From NCBI GenBank assembly GCA_015501585.1, contig JADNRY010001315.1, positions 1 through 12,447 of the forward strand: a stretch of 12,447 bases of DNA, written 5' to 3'. Source of the stretch: Rhodocollybia butyracea (Eukaryota; Basidiomycota; Agaricomycetes; Agaricales; Omphalotaceae). Below the pieces are notes generated by a model. The model was given only the letters and a program-made list of their open reading frames with translations. It did not search any database and was not told the DNA's origin. The stretch's first letter is position 1. Every line of letters begins with the position of its first letter. This document shows, piece after piece, positions 1-8,893 of the stretch. A program made the translations under genes and the position numbers.

Positions 1-856
1 GCTCAGACAGAACCTGTCTTCCAGAACTTAACAATGGATCATGGGCGCTTGATTGTTGAACGGGCAATAGATGGAGATCGAGAGTGTCGTGGTACAGAGC
101 GAGAACGAAAACGCAAGTTTTCTCGTATCTTGACTTAGCAACATAGTGCACAAAGTAATATTATGTACCTGGCCTATTTGTAAGTATCACAGACATTAAC
201 TTTTCGGAAAACATCCCTTGTCTTTAAAGATGGCCAACACTGGTTAGTAGGTTAGGTTTATTGCCGGCTGGACGAGTGCTGATATAGAACGCATAACACT
301 GGTTCTCCTTTGGTCGCTCCCGATTTCGCCCATGATGTTGGCTATCTTCAGCCTCACAACTTAAGCTATTCTGCGACCAATTTCTGAGCTCTGCTTGTCA
401 TCAATGTCAATGTCATCATTCTCTTACAGCCTGAAATACTTGAAGCATTACTGACTAAACATTCGTGCGCCGTATTTCCTCGGATTTCTCGGATTATCGC
501 TGCTGGCGCTAGCTTTGTTTTTTTTCCCTCTTCTACCGGTACTACCGCCACCGTACTAAGGACGGCAAAACTTTACGCACTCGTCGCAGCAGAATTGCCG
601 ATGTTGCTTAGGACGGACAACCTGGCGTAGGTTCTGCCACTGCATCATCGTCTGCCCGGTCACGTCTTTACAATCCGCGCAAGCGACTCTAACTTCTTTC
701 CTCCTCTTCTAAAGTCATCTCGCTACATCTGTACTGTGTTACTTTGTTAAAACATGTTTTGGGTTGTGCCAGTGCCTTGACTGATACGCGAAAGATATTC
801 ATACATGGAGATAGATACGTACGTGCAGATTTGTAGGCCGAGCTTGAGCACTGGTC
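1..856. other. Left-edge region without a confident gene
   Basis: No gene could be established here. At the very edge, a plus-strand frame is open from base 1 to a TAG at 136-138, and a minus-strand frame over the same bases is also open to the window edge. Either could be the tail of a gene lying outside the window, but both are under 55 codons and neither is recognised. Bases 139-555 show only short unconvincing frames. At 556-708 on the minus strand a 50-codon frame has several cysteines and is listed separately. A long pyrimidine-rich stretch with an 8-T run lies near 518-530. Confidence 0.5.
556..708 (-). other. Possible cysteine-rich coding segment (orphan exon?)
   Basis: This minus-strand frame follows a TTTAG acceptor-like site and runs 50 codons to a TAG at 556-558. 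It has a CADC motif near its start and a CCDECVKFC cluster near its end, an arrangement that could bind zinc. There is no ATG at its beginning. It could be a sixth exon of the gene at 857-1767, because a GTGAGA donor-like hexamer overlaps that gene's stop codon. However, the phases do not agree: that donor leaves phase 2, while this segment needs phase 0 at the TTTAG site. A frame of this length is not improbable by chance, so the call is tentative. Confidence 0.2.
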
Positions 857-1767
857 TCACCGGCGCTTTGTCTGGTTCGCATCAACCCTTGGATCATACG
901 GATGCACTACTCTGCATGAAGGACACCTTCTTTCTGGCCCTGTTTTCTCGTAACACCCCTCTGCACCGGTCAGAAGATAATACTCCTCATCGTTATCAGG
1001 CCATCCGTTGTAGGGTACATATACTTCGACAGAAGCACGCCAGATGCATTCGGTGATATTTCGAAATGACACAAGTCTCATGTGTTCAAATTTGTATCCT
1101 CCGACGCCAATCCGCCAGGCAGGTTCCCTACTATTTATTACCTTTCTGGTGCATTTCTGACCAAATGCATAGATAAATCATAGCTTAGACATCAGAAATG
1201 ACAGCTGCTCACCTCTGCAAAAGCTTGGAACTGAAAGGCTAACCAAGGCCCGAGCTCTTGTCGCGTCCATGTTATTCGTCTGCCATCTTGGTCGAATAAC
1301 GGCAGGTCGACTAGCCAGGGGTAGTGAAGATACCCAGGCCACTGAAAGAGAGTTTGACTCAGTATATGAGACTCTTACGCCAGTGACCACTTACCACCAA
1401 TTCGAACTTCACCGACAGCGGCGGCGCAGGGTAGCCAAACAACGGCATATCCGCGTAGGCGATTTCCGCTGTCCGTTCAACCAGCTCCGACATTGGTATA
1501 CCGAAAAGATACGTGCCTTTCTACCCCATTTCCAGAAACCAACTGAATCGTAAGGTCCCTTGGGTGGCACTATGCCTTTGTCTTCTTCTGCTACATCTCC
1601 GTGAGCGGAGACAACATGACAGGGAGTTGGAACAGCTCTTTTTTGAACAGATGCTTTGCTCCAGGCGTGTGTTAGCCGTGCATTGGACGACGTCTGCTAG
1701 GTACACCGTCAGAATTCGCTTGTTAATGAAGTTGGTTGGCATCACCTACCGTTATAGCGATAGGCAT
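857..1767 (-). CDS. Five-exon gene for an unrecognised ~234-aa protein
   Basis: No long single ORF exists here, but five minus-strand exons join in phase: 1750-1767, 1513-1696, 1395-1468, 1213-1341 and 857-1156. The introns are 53, 44, 53 and 56 nt, with donors GTAGGT, GTATCT, GTAAGT and GTGAGC and TAG/CAG acceptors. A CTGAC branch-like site lies about 20 nt before the first acceptor, which is a tandem CTAGCAG. The start ATG lies 39-46 nt downstream of a TATATATA element. Exon 2 could instead end at 1525 with a GTAGAA donor, which is also phase 1 and makes a 56-nt intron. The protein is rich in W, Y and P (WPGY, GFWKW) and ends with a C-x(10)-C-x2-C group and a basic tail. Exon 5 is open for 99 codons. 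A GTGAGA donor-like site overlaps the stop codon, so the true C-terminus may lie further on. I do not recognise the family; it has the look of an Agaricomycete-specific hypothetical protein. No function is proposed. Confidence 0.68.
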
Positions 1768-1805
1768 GATCCTAGGCAGTCAAGAAAAACACCGAGTACA
1801 CGTAG

Positions 1806-1813
1806 TATATATA
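1806..1813 (-). promoter_or_regulatory. TATA box of the five-exon gene
   Basis: TATATATA sits inside the palindrome GTATATATAC, 39-46 nt upstream of the proposed ATG at 1767-1765. The distance is plausible for a fungal core promoter with a short leader, and it supports that choice of start. The element is symmetric, so the strand is inferred from the gene. Confidence 0.45.
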
Positions 1814-1886
1814 CTGATAAGTTGCCAAAAAGTGTGGACAATAAGCGTTTGATGCTAAACAAAAGCAACTCTGCCTCAAGGTATCC

Positions 1887-1903
1887 TGACTCACTCTGAG
1901 TCA
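1887..1903. promoter_or_regulatory. Paired AP-1/Gcn4-type sites in an inverted repeat
   Basis: TGACTCA at 1887-1893 and TGAGTCA at 1897-1903 form perfect 7-nt inverted arms around a CTC spacer. TGACTCA is the classical binding core of bZIP factors such as Gcn4/Cpc1 and AP-1. The pair lies 120-136 nt upstream of the ATG of the five-exon minus-strand gene and about 200 nt beyond the VPS9 stop codon, so the five-exon gene is the likely target. The rest of 1768-2103 shows no gene. Confidence 0.45.
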
Positions 1904-2103
1904 AAGCTCTTAAAGACGCCTCGAGGCGATAAGAATTTATGAAAAGCGCTTTGGTTCAATATCTCATTGTCCATCTCCAGAATTGCTCCACAGTTAATGA
2001 CCAAAATTCAGTTTCTGCCAGTGGACATCAGTACGAGTGGAGAATTATAGCTTACATCTATAGTATTACAAACACATGCGACTCGGACATACACCTTCCT
2101 CCG

Positions 2104-5100
2104 CTATAGATCACCAAGAGGATTCTCACTCAACGATCCTGTTGCCGGTAATGAATATCCGCCTGCAGCTTGCACAGCTTGCACTAACGATTGGTACTCC
2201 CGTAATAACTCCTTCACCTCTCCAAGACGCAGGTCCTCCGCAGACGTACAACCTAGGAAATAGGAGTTTGGCGGCGGTAGGCCAGAGAGTGGTGAAGACG
2301 GAGATTGATTCAGACCCTGGGATTCAGGTAGTGGTACAGGCGATGGAGGCTGAGAAGATTGTGGCAAATCCAGTCGGGGAGGATTGGATAATAGCATCGC
2401 AGGAGGTGGACCCTGTTATAAGGAAGGAGTTCAGAAGAGACGAAATCAAGACATATTTAATCGTACCTTCTTTGATGTGCTTGCAGCTATTCCACTCGAA
2501 ACCCTTGCCAATCTATCGCTCAGGCTCTTCCGTGCTGCCCCTGCTGCGCCAGCGACAGTATTCAGTGGTGTTGATTTTTTTCATTTTCGTCTGCTGCTCT
2601 TTCTTCACCCTCCTTGCAGCGTCAACCTTCACAGATCTCTTCCTATCACTCATCATACTCTCAAAGCTCCTTATGCTCCGATTATCACCTGCAACGGATG
2701 GTCTAGAATCGCTGGCGTCACTCCCCGCATCGTCATCGTATGATTCTCCATCGCCAGCTTCATCTTCATCCTCATCACCATAGCTGGTACCCTCATCCTC
2801 ATCCCCATCAACATCCTCTGATTCATCCTCCTCGGTGCTTTCGCCACCAAAAAGCGAGCCGACGACAGACTTTTTACTCCGTGTGCTGAGCATGCTTCGG
2901 GCACTTCCTGGTCTTGATACATTTACCATTTCTTTCTCTCTCGCATCTCCAGGTCCAGGTGCAGTAGATCGCGTTAGATTAGGGATAGTTGGCATTGTCG
3001 GCATGTTAGGTATTGAAGGAGCTTTAAGCCTTTAATGGAGAACCCACTCTCTTTTCGTTCCATCATATCTCTCGGAGTAGACGTCGCAGCTTGTAAATTC
3101 TTGTTTGAATCGAGATAAGTTTGATTCCACAGGGCAGCTGATTGCGCCGAGTCCAATGCAGGAGTAACTGGGCCTGTGGAAGACTCACCACCAAACCCAA
3201 ATCCACCAGGTAGAGGAAGAGAACCTGGAAGAGACAAGTTGACGTTCATATTCTTGAATAGACCGCCAAATCCACCGATCGACGAATCCATCACTCCCGA
3301 CATGCCAGTGAGAACTTTATTTGCAGAGGAAGATAAAGCGGAGGCCTGTTGCTCGACACGATTACGGAGGGTAAAGGAGGAAGATAGGACGGGCGTGGTA
3401 GCTGCACTCCCATCTCTTGACACGACAGAATGCTGAGAGCTCATTGAAGCGCGGCGGCTACCAGATCTACTTCCAATAGTGATAGGTAGGCTCATAACAG
3501 GCATGGGCATTGGTCCATCTTCGGAAAACAGGGGAGTGCCGCGTGCAGTTCGGGCGTTTACTACACCCTCTAAATCTAAACTTCCAATGAACTCCGCTAC
3601 CGCCATCAGATTGACGAGGCAATAAGCTTGCTCGCCAGCTGCACTAGAACCATTCTTGGACGGAGTTTGGGATTGATGCGTCAGGAGAAAACGTTGAGTG
3701 AAGAGAAGGTGTGATATGAGGCGCGGGGGGTTGGCAATAACAACGGAAAGGATGAGGAGAGGGAACAGAGTGTCGAGGGAGAAAGCGGGTGCAGATCGAT
3801 TTGACGATGTTATCTCAGATGTGTTTGGTGTTGCTACTAGACTCGGTGATGATTGTGAGTTCTCAGAATCTATGATATTGCCCTGTTCCTTCGACGCGGG
3901 CTCTCTTATCCTCATTTCCTCAGTAACCTCACTGGTCTTTCCAAGCTCTGCTTCTTGCTCTGGTTGAGGGCTAACATCGATATCTTCGTCGTCTATCTGC
4001 TGAGGAAATGCATCGTCTTTCTTCCAAGGAACAGCCGTCTTCAGCTCTTCCTCACTCGCGTCCTGCTTCTGTCCTGAAAGGAGTGGAGGCTCGGACTCGA
4101 GCTCAGACTCGGGCTGAGAACCGGGTTCTTTCAAGTCAATCGCAAAAGGTAATTTGGTGAGGCCATCTACCGTATCATCAGTTACAGTTATACCGATCGC
4201 ATGGTTTATGGAATACTTACCAACCAACACCCGATGCGCCTTGACCATTGCCTCCGCCTTTTCACGAGGCGTATACACCTTCTCAAGAGCACATAATTCA
4301 TTACCACACGCTCTGAGAATGTCCATCACTTGGTCTTCCTTGCCTGATTTCCTCTCCTCATCATCCTCGGTCTTGGCACTAACATCCAAATCTAGGTCAC
4401 GCAAGCCAAAATCGACCATCACCAAGGCTGCGATACGGGAAGCCAGAGCATCGTCGTGTGCGGAATCAGTGATAATTTTCAGTTGGTTCGTAGGATCTGC
4501 TTCATCCATATCGGTGGATGAAGTCAGGCCGGTAATCGTCCATGTTGTACAAGGCGATGGTGCAGGAAGTAAACTGTAGCACAATGAGACGTCAGATAGG
4601 GAAAAATTTGAGGGAAAAAACACACCGTTCGTATACTCCTCCAATACAACACAAAATTCTCTCCGCGCGCTCTAGAATATCCTTTTTCGTATACTCCTTC
4701 AACGCAACCTCTTTCACGTCGACTTTTTCAGCAGCCTCTCCTGTCTGTGCCAGTGCTTCTGCTTCCGCCCACTCTACCACGACATCCTCCACTTCTCGAT
4801 AAACGGCCTGCCAGCGTACGCTTAAATCATCAATTGCTTCCATCGCCCCGGTTTCGGAATTTGCTCCGGGCATGCTAGCAGATCCCCAACCCTCCTTCAC
4901 ACCATAAGGATTAATTTCATAAATAAAGTATTCCGAGTCAGCATGAGCATGAGTAGAAAAAGATGATGTGGGGGAAGTCAGGGAGGTAGCATCAATGACG
5001 GATTGCAAGTCGGAATCAGAGCCTTCCTTTCCGTCTTTATTCCCGTGAACAGACCCGGACCCTGAGATAAGTCTCCTCGTCATCGCCTTAGACTTGTTCG

Positions 5101-6670
5101 GAACTCGGGGGTGGGGAGCGGAGGCTCGCAGAACCGATAGAGCATTTGCGCTTTCGAGAAATGAGATCAGGATACTAGGGAGTATTGATGGAAAGCGTGT
5201 TGTATGTTCGGATGAAATGTCTGATGGAGATCGCAGTATTCTCTCGACATCGCCAACAATACCCTTCCATATCCCTCCCAAGACTTCTTGTTCAACTATA
5301 CTCGTGGAAACAGTATATGCGGGTACTGAAATCGACGAGGATGTGTGAGTTCCAGATTGGGCAGTGGATTCCGTGCCATCCTTCGGTGGCCCGGAAGCTT
5401 GCGAACCTTCGATGCTCACGATACTCGCAGTGTCCGAGAGGATGATTGAAGGAGGCCGAGATCCTACGGGTGAGGATGGATTACCAGAGCCGGAATGTGA
5501 TGCACTCCGACTACCGAACAAGCTAGCAAAACCAGCGAATCGACTTGAAGTGTTCCCTCCTTTAATGGTATCTACTGTCGGCGTCGAAGGGCGATTGATC
5601 CCGGGTACAGCAGGGTTTAGCGGGTTCCTTCTGGGTGGAAGTGGTGGAGGAAGTGATAACGATCCGCGTGGGGGTATAGAAAGGCTAGATGTGCTCGTCG
5701 GAAGTATATATGATTTGTATCGTTTCGATGAAGGAAGTTCAGGAGTCAGTGGCATGAAACTGGAAAATCCTTTTGTTCGTGTTCCGGGAGACAATATGTC
5801 GTGAAAGGACTGAGTCTGAGGGTGGAGAGTTGATGTAAATGTTATTGATGTCTGCCTGTCTGAGCGTCAGCATAAGCTTGAAAACGAAAGATATTTCAGG
5901 CACCCTTTTGATTCGCCAAAGATACCTCTTAAGCCCGACAGACTAACCACTCTTCCTGATGCTTTCCCGTCTGATTCTGTGAATATTACATGTGTTGCAA
6001 CGAATACTGGTGAAATGACGGATGCATTTGTCCCAACGAATGACTTCGCCTTGAGAGTTGCCATTGGCTCTGAAGGCAGAAGCAGGGTGGCTTTACTGCT
6101 GCTGAGAGCCTCCCAGATGGGGTCCCACTCTGGGCCATGCTCACTCGCTAATGTCTCGAGGATAGCCCATCCAACAGTACTGGCATCTAATCCAAGAGCC
6201 TGCGCAGCTGCCTTTAGATTCATCAGCTGAAGCTTTGCTGTGGCATCCTGATGGGTAACAGATGAAGAAGCAGAGGATGTTGTAGCTGGGGTGACTGTAA
6301 CTGAGGGTGAAGTCGGACTAGATGCATGAGATACATGAGGTGCTGAATGGGTTGGCGAAGCAGGGGCAGGCCGATTTCGTGCTGAACGTGTATATGGCAC
6401 ATATCCAATGTTGTTCGAAGATCCAAGGTTATTCGAAGAAAGTCCATTGTCCCATGTTGTAGAATTAGATGCGTTTGCAGAGGAACTTGAGCTGGGTGGA
6501 CTGGCCAGTGCTGAACCCGTGCTGGATGACGAAAGAAGTGGGTGTGCAATAACGTTTAAAGATTCACGAGAAGACTGGCGGCTCAAAGAGCGAGATTTAT
6601 TTGCATTGGGGCTTAATAATTTTGAGCCAGAGGAATGACCAGTAGACGTTGCAGGGAATGTATCCGCCAT
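2104..6670 (-). CDS. VPS9-domain protein, predicted Rab5-family GEF
   Basis: The exons are 5926-6670, 4626-5859, 4221-4573, 2467-4166 and 2104-2412, with introns of 66, 52, 54 and 54 nt, for about 1,446 residues. VPS9 domains catalyse GDP/GTP exchange on Rab5/Vps21-type GTPases at endosomes. The long N-terminus is Ser/Pro-rich and low-complexity (SLSRQSSRESL, PPPLPPRR). The VPS9 region spans roughly residues 640-990: an SRIAAL helix, then EKAEAMVKAHRVLVDGLTKLP, then LDTLFPLLILSVVIANPPRLI, and finally GEQAYCLVNL...EFI. The family's catalytic Asp and Tyr are present (LDTLFP and AYCLVNL), but the usual Thr after the Tyr is Val. About 115 mostly acidic residues (near 790-905) split the domain. 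The tail has a DED-rich stretch, RSIRSFESMM, SLSDRLARV and a terminal SAEDLRLGEVKELLREY helix. Exon 4 needs two frame changes that cancel, one near 3018-3020 and one in the T7 run 2575-2581. The segment between them is open only in the shifted frame. Identity is secure by motif; no signal peptide or membrane segment is seen. Confidence 0.85.
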
Positions 6671-6696
6671 TTATAGCTGGCTATTTTTGAGTGGAC

Positions 6697-6724
6697 ATTC
6701 AATATTCAATATTCCATATTCACA
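6697..6724. repeat. Tandem heptamer repeat, four units
   Basis: Four adjacent 7-nt units read ATTCAAT, ATTCAAT, ATTCCAT and ATTCACA. The array starts 27 nt upstream of the VPS9-protein ATG and is likely within its 5' leader or core promoter. The units decay progressively to the right, as in a small minisatellite. Confidence 0.7.
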
Positions 6725-6864
6725 TCCACAATGAACTCTAGCACACACCTGAACACTTTGGGTTTACTGGCTGTGGTAGTGATATGCAGGTTTCTAATGC
6801 TTAGTTCGCAACGGCGCGACTTCATGTATCGTCGTGATGATTGAAGACAGAGCGGTTATTTACG

Positions 6865-6900
6865 TATCTTATCTTATCAACTACTTAGTCTAAACTTATC
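6865..6900. promoter_or_regulatory. Cluster of GATA-factor motifs
   Basis: TATC cores occur at 6865-6868, 6870-6873, 6875-6878 and 6897-6900. The last three are TTATC followed by T or A, so the opposite strand carries GATAA, the consensus core of fungal GATA factors such as AreA/Nit2. The first three overlap as TATCTTATCTTATC. The cluster ends 16 nt before the F-box ATG within the 246-bp divergent intergenic region (6671-6916), so it could act on either gene or simply lie in the F-box leader. The rest of that region has no gene. Confidence 0.35.
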
Positions 6901-6916
6901 TTCCTCTCTCATTCAG

Positions 6917-8596
6917 ATGGAATGCTCGGTATGTGGCAGGAAGATTATAGAGCCACGCGTAAACCTCAGCCCTACGGAATTAGCTGAACTCAAAACAATA
7001 CTTCGCTTAGAATTTGGGCCATTCGTGGTAAACCCAGTTCGAGCAGAAGAGCTCAAGAGGACGCTGGCTCTAGCAGATAAAGACATAGAGGATATTGAAT
7101 CTAATGTGGTTTGCCTTCGTGACCAACAACGACTAGAGCACCAGAGGGCAACATTACGATCTATCCTTTCTGGAATGCGGCGGCTGCCAAACGAAACTTT
7201 ATTGCGCATTTTTGAATATGTGTGCGACGAAAATGTCCTCCAGAACTACCCATTGTATGATAGCGATTCCGAGCGCTCCACTAAATTAACACCGCCCATG
7301 ACTATCGCTCACCTCCCTACAATGGCAGTCAGCTCGGTATGCTCCCGTTGGCGTGAACTTGCGCTTTCGTCGCCCAGTTTGTGGGCCGGCCTAACGGTGA
7401 AGACACTTATCACTACCTTCAACAACCAAGCCACATCCTTACTTGGTTTCATCTCTACTCTCGACCTCTTCTTGACAAGGTCGAGTGATTGGCCTTTAAG
7501 ACTTGCGGTGGAAATCCGGGGTGATACATGGGAAATAGAACCCATAGAGCCCATTTCACTAACCCACCTCACGCGGCATAGCCATCGTTGGAAAACCTTC
7601 AAGCATCGTGGAACATATTTATTAACAGACTATGAGACCCTTTCCAATCTACAGTGTCCTTCACTCACAGAATTGGATATCAACAGTGATGGATATTGGG
7701 TTGCCTCTACGGACCTAGATTGCTTCGAGCATTCGCCAAGACTCCGCGCACTTGCTTTAAACAGAATACCGCAAGATAAATCGAAAATCCCTTATCATCA
7801 GCTTGACCATGCTGATTTTGTGATTAATTCCTCAGGAGCTTTAGAGGAAGTCCTTCGCAAATGTCCTTCTCTAAAATCTTTTGAACTCCAGTTGGAGCAC
7901 TACCATTCAGAACCCTCTTTGTCAGTGATACCAGGTACATGGCGAGACATTACTTCAATTGTTATTAGGGAATACCATGAGCAGTCATGCTCGGAATTGG
8001 TGTTTCCGTCTTTCAGCTTCCCTTCCTTAAATGTGCTTCAGGTAGAGCGGCTCGGTTCAATAGAACAAATGCCATCGAAACCCACTGACTGGCCAGGGTC
8101 TGCTTTCATTTCATTCGTGTGTAGATCTTGCTGCATGATCACCACATTTACCATCCGTGGCATATCTCTCTCGGACTTGGACCTCATTGGGGCCCTTCGA
8201 GTCATGCCATCCTTATTACATCTCGAAATTGACAATGAAGTATGGCATATGAAGCAACAGAATCCAATCACCCTCCCTCTCATCTCGAGCCTTACTCCGC
8301 GCCAATCCAGCAACTCCGTTATCTCCCTTGTTCCAAAACTGCACAGTCTTCGACTATTGTTTGATGGCACGACTTTTTATGACCGTGCTTTCGTCTCTAT
8401 GATCCAATCACGTTGGTTTAAGCCTGGTTCAGATCTGCATACCGCGAATTCAAGGACGGGGATAAGTTGTATCCGATCCGTTGTTCTCAGATTTTCTCGG
8501 AGAGAGGTGAACGTCGAAGTGTACAAGCCGCTGCGGGTTTTGGATGAGGACGGTCTGCGAGTAGTGGTTATTGGAACGAATGGAGTGCAGATATGA
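6917..8596 (+). CDS. F-box protein, 559 aa, single exon
   Basis: F-box proteins bind Skp1 and bring substrates to SCF ubiquitin ligases; the substrate here is unknown. The N-terminus opens with a CSVC motif. A charged helical or coiled-coil stretch follows at about residues 42-85 (EELKRTLALADKDIEDIES). The F-box itself spans roughly 88-160: MRRLPNETLLRIFEYV, an insertion of about 25 residues (105-130), then AVSSVCSRWRELALSSPSLW. The remaining ~400 residues contain repeated Leu-rich segments (CPSLTELDI, SPRLRALAL, CPSLKSFELQL, MPSLLHLEI) consistent with irregular leucine-rich repeats. This coil, F-box and LRR-like order is typical of the large F-box families of mushroom-forming fungi. The frame is intact with no intron, in contrast to its frame-broken neighbours. 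The ATG at 6917 precedes the first Cys pair; there is no better upstream start. Confidence 0.85.
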   Translation: MECSVCGRKIIEPRVNLSPTELAELKTILRLEFGPFVVNPVRAEELKRTLALADKDIEDIESNVVCLRDQQRLEHQRATLRSILSGMRRLPNETLLRIFEYVCDENVLQNYPLYDSDSERSTKLTPPMTIAHLPTMAVSSVCSRWRELALSSPSLWAGLTVKTLITTFNNQATSLLGFISTLDLFLTRSSDWPLRLAVEIRGDTWEIEPIEPISLTHLTRHSHRWKTFKHRGTYLLTDYETLSNLQCPSLTELDINSDGYWVASTDLDCFEHSPRLRALALNRIPQDKSKIPYHQLDHADFVINSSGALEEVLRKCPSLKSFELQLEHYHSEPSLSVIPGTWRDITSIVIREYHEQSCSELVFPSFSFPSLNVLQVERLGSIEQMPSKPTDWPGSAFISFVCRSCCMITTFTIRGISLSDLDLIGALRVMPSLLHLEIDNEVWHMKQQNPITLPLISSLTPRQSSNSVISLVPKLHSLRLLFDGTTFYDRAFVSMIQSRWFKPGSDLHTANSRTGISCIRSVVLRFSRREVNVEVYKPLRVLDEDGLRVVVIGTNGVQI

Positions 8597-8893
8597 AATA
8601 AGTGTGGTCGCGTAGGATAGTGTACTATGTTTGCTTTTGAGGTTGTTCTTGGGTTATTCGCTGGTTTTGAGCTAGAGTATGTATTCACGGAATCCTATAT
8701 GCCATCCAGGAGAGATCAGTCGTTATAATGGCAAGTTTCTCGTAGATCTGATCAGCACATTTCGTTCGTATATTAGGTGTAGAGATGTCATTTGTGCGCG
8801 GGTCTTTGAGTGCGCACAAGATTGCGCACTTGAGATCTGAAGCACTAAGCGCCCATCGATTTATACACCATCTTGCGCGCCTGTTTGACGAAA
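8597..8893. other. F-box 3' flank and TAP42 promoter
   Basis: These 297 bp between two plus-strand genes must hold the F-box transcript end and the TAP42 promoter. A short frame at 8785-8973 overlaps the TAP42 start but has no features of a protein. The only notable structure is a set of TGCGCA/TGCGCG motifs at 8794-8880, the clearest pair of which is listed separately. No clear TATA box is seen. Confidence 0.5.
8811..8829. promoter_or_regulatory. Duplicated TGCGCAC element upstream of TAP42
   Basis: TGCGCAC occurs at 8811-8817 and 8823-8829, exactly 12 nt apart. Each copy contains the palindrome TGCGCA. Related GTGCGCG (8794-8800) and TGCGCGC (near 8874-8880) motifs flank the pair, all within 100 nt upstream of the TAP42 ATG. 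Spacing close to one helical turn suggests paired protein-binding sites. No factor is assigned. Confidence 0.3.

Noticed and set aside
1269..1899. Two overlapping plus-strand ORFs of 94 and 128 codons
   Set aside because: They are antisense to the five-exon minus-strand gene, which has consistent splice phases and promoter elements; the plus frames have neither.
2577..2650. An intron instead of the second VPS9 frame change
   Set aside because: The nearby donors (GTGAAG, GTTGAC) are in phase 0, while every AG that could serve as acceptor leads into phase 1 of the needed frame, so no splice restores it.
2076..2783. 235-codon plus-strand ORF
   Set aside because: It is antisense to the VPS9-protein C-terminus, whose exons, splice sites and conserved SAEDLRLGEVKELLREY tail explain the region. 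The hydrophobic stretches come from the complement of the acidic and basic segments.
5792..5794. Start codon for a separate 400-aa protein at 5794
   Set aside because: The codon there is TTG. The upstream bases back to 5859 are in frame and join exon 1 through a 66-nt intron in phase, so this is an internal exon.
6223..6549. His/Gln/Leu-rich minus-strand ORF
   Set aside because: It is a shifted-frame reading of the Ser/Pro/Thr-rich first exon of the VPS9 gene; the composition is an artefact of that low-complexity DNA.
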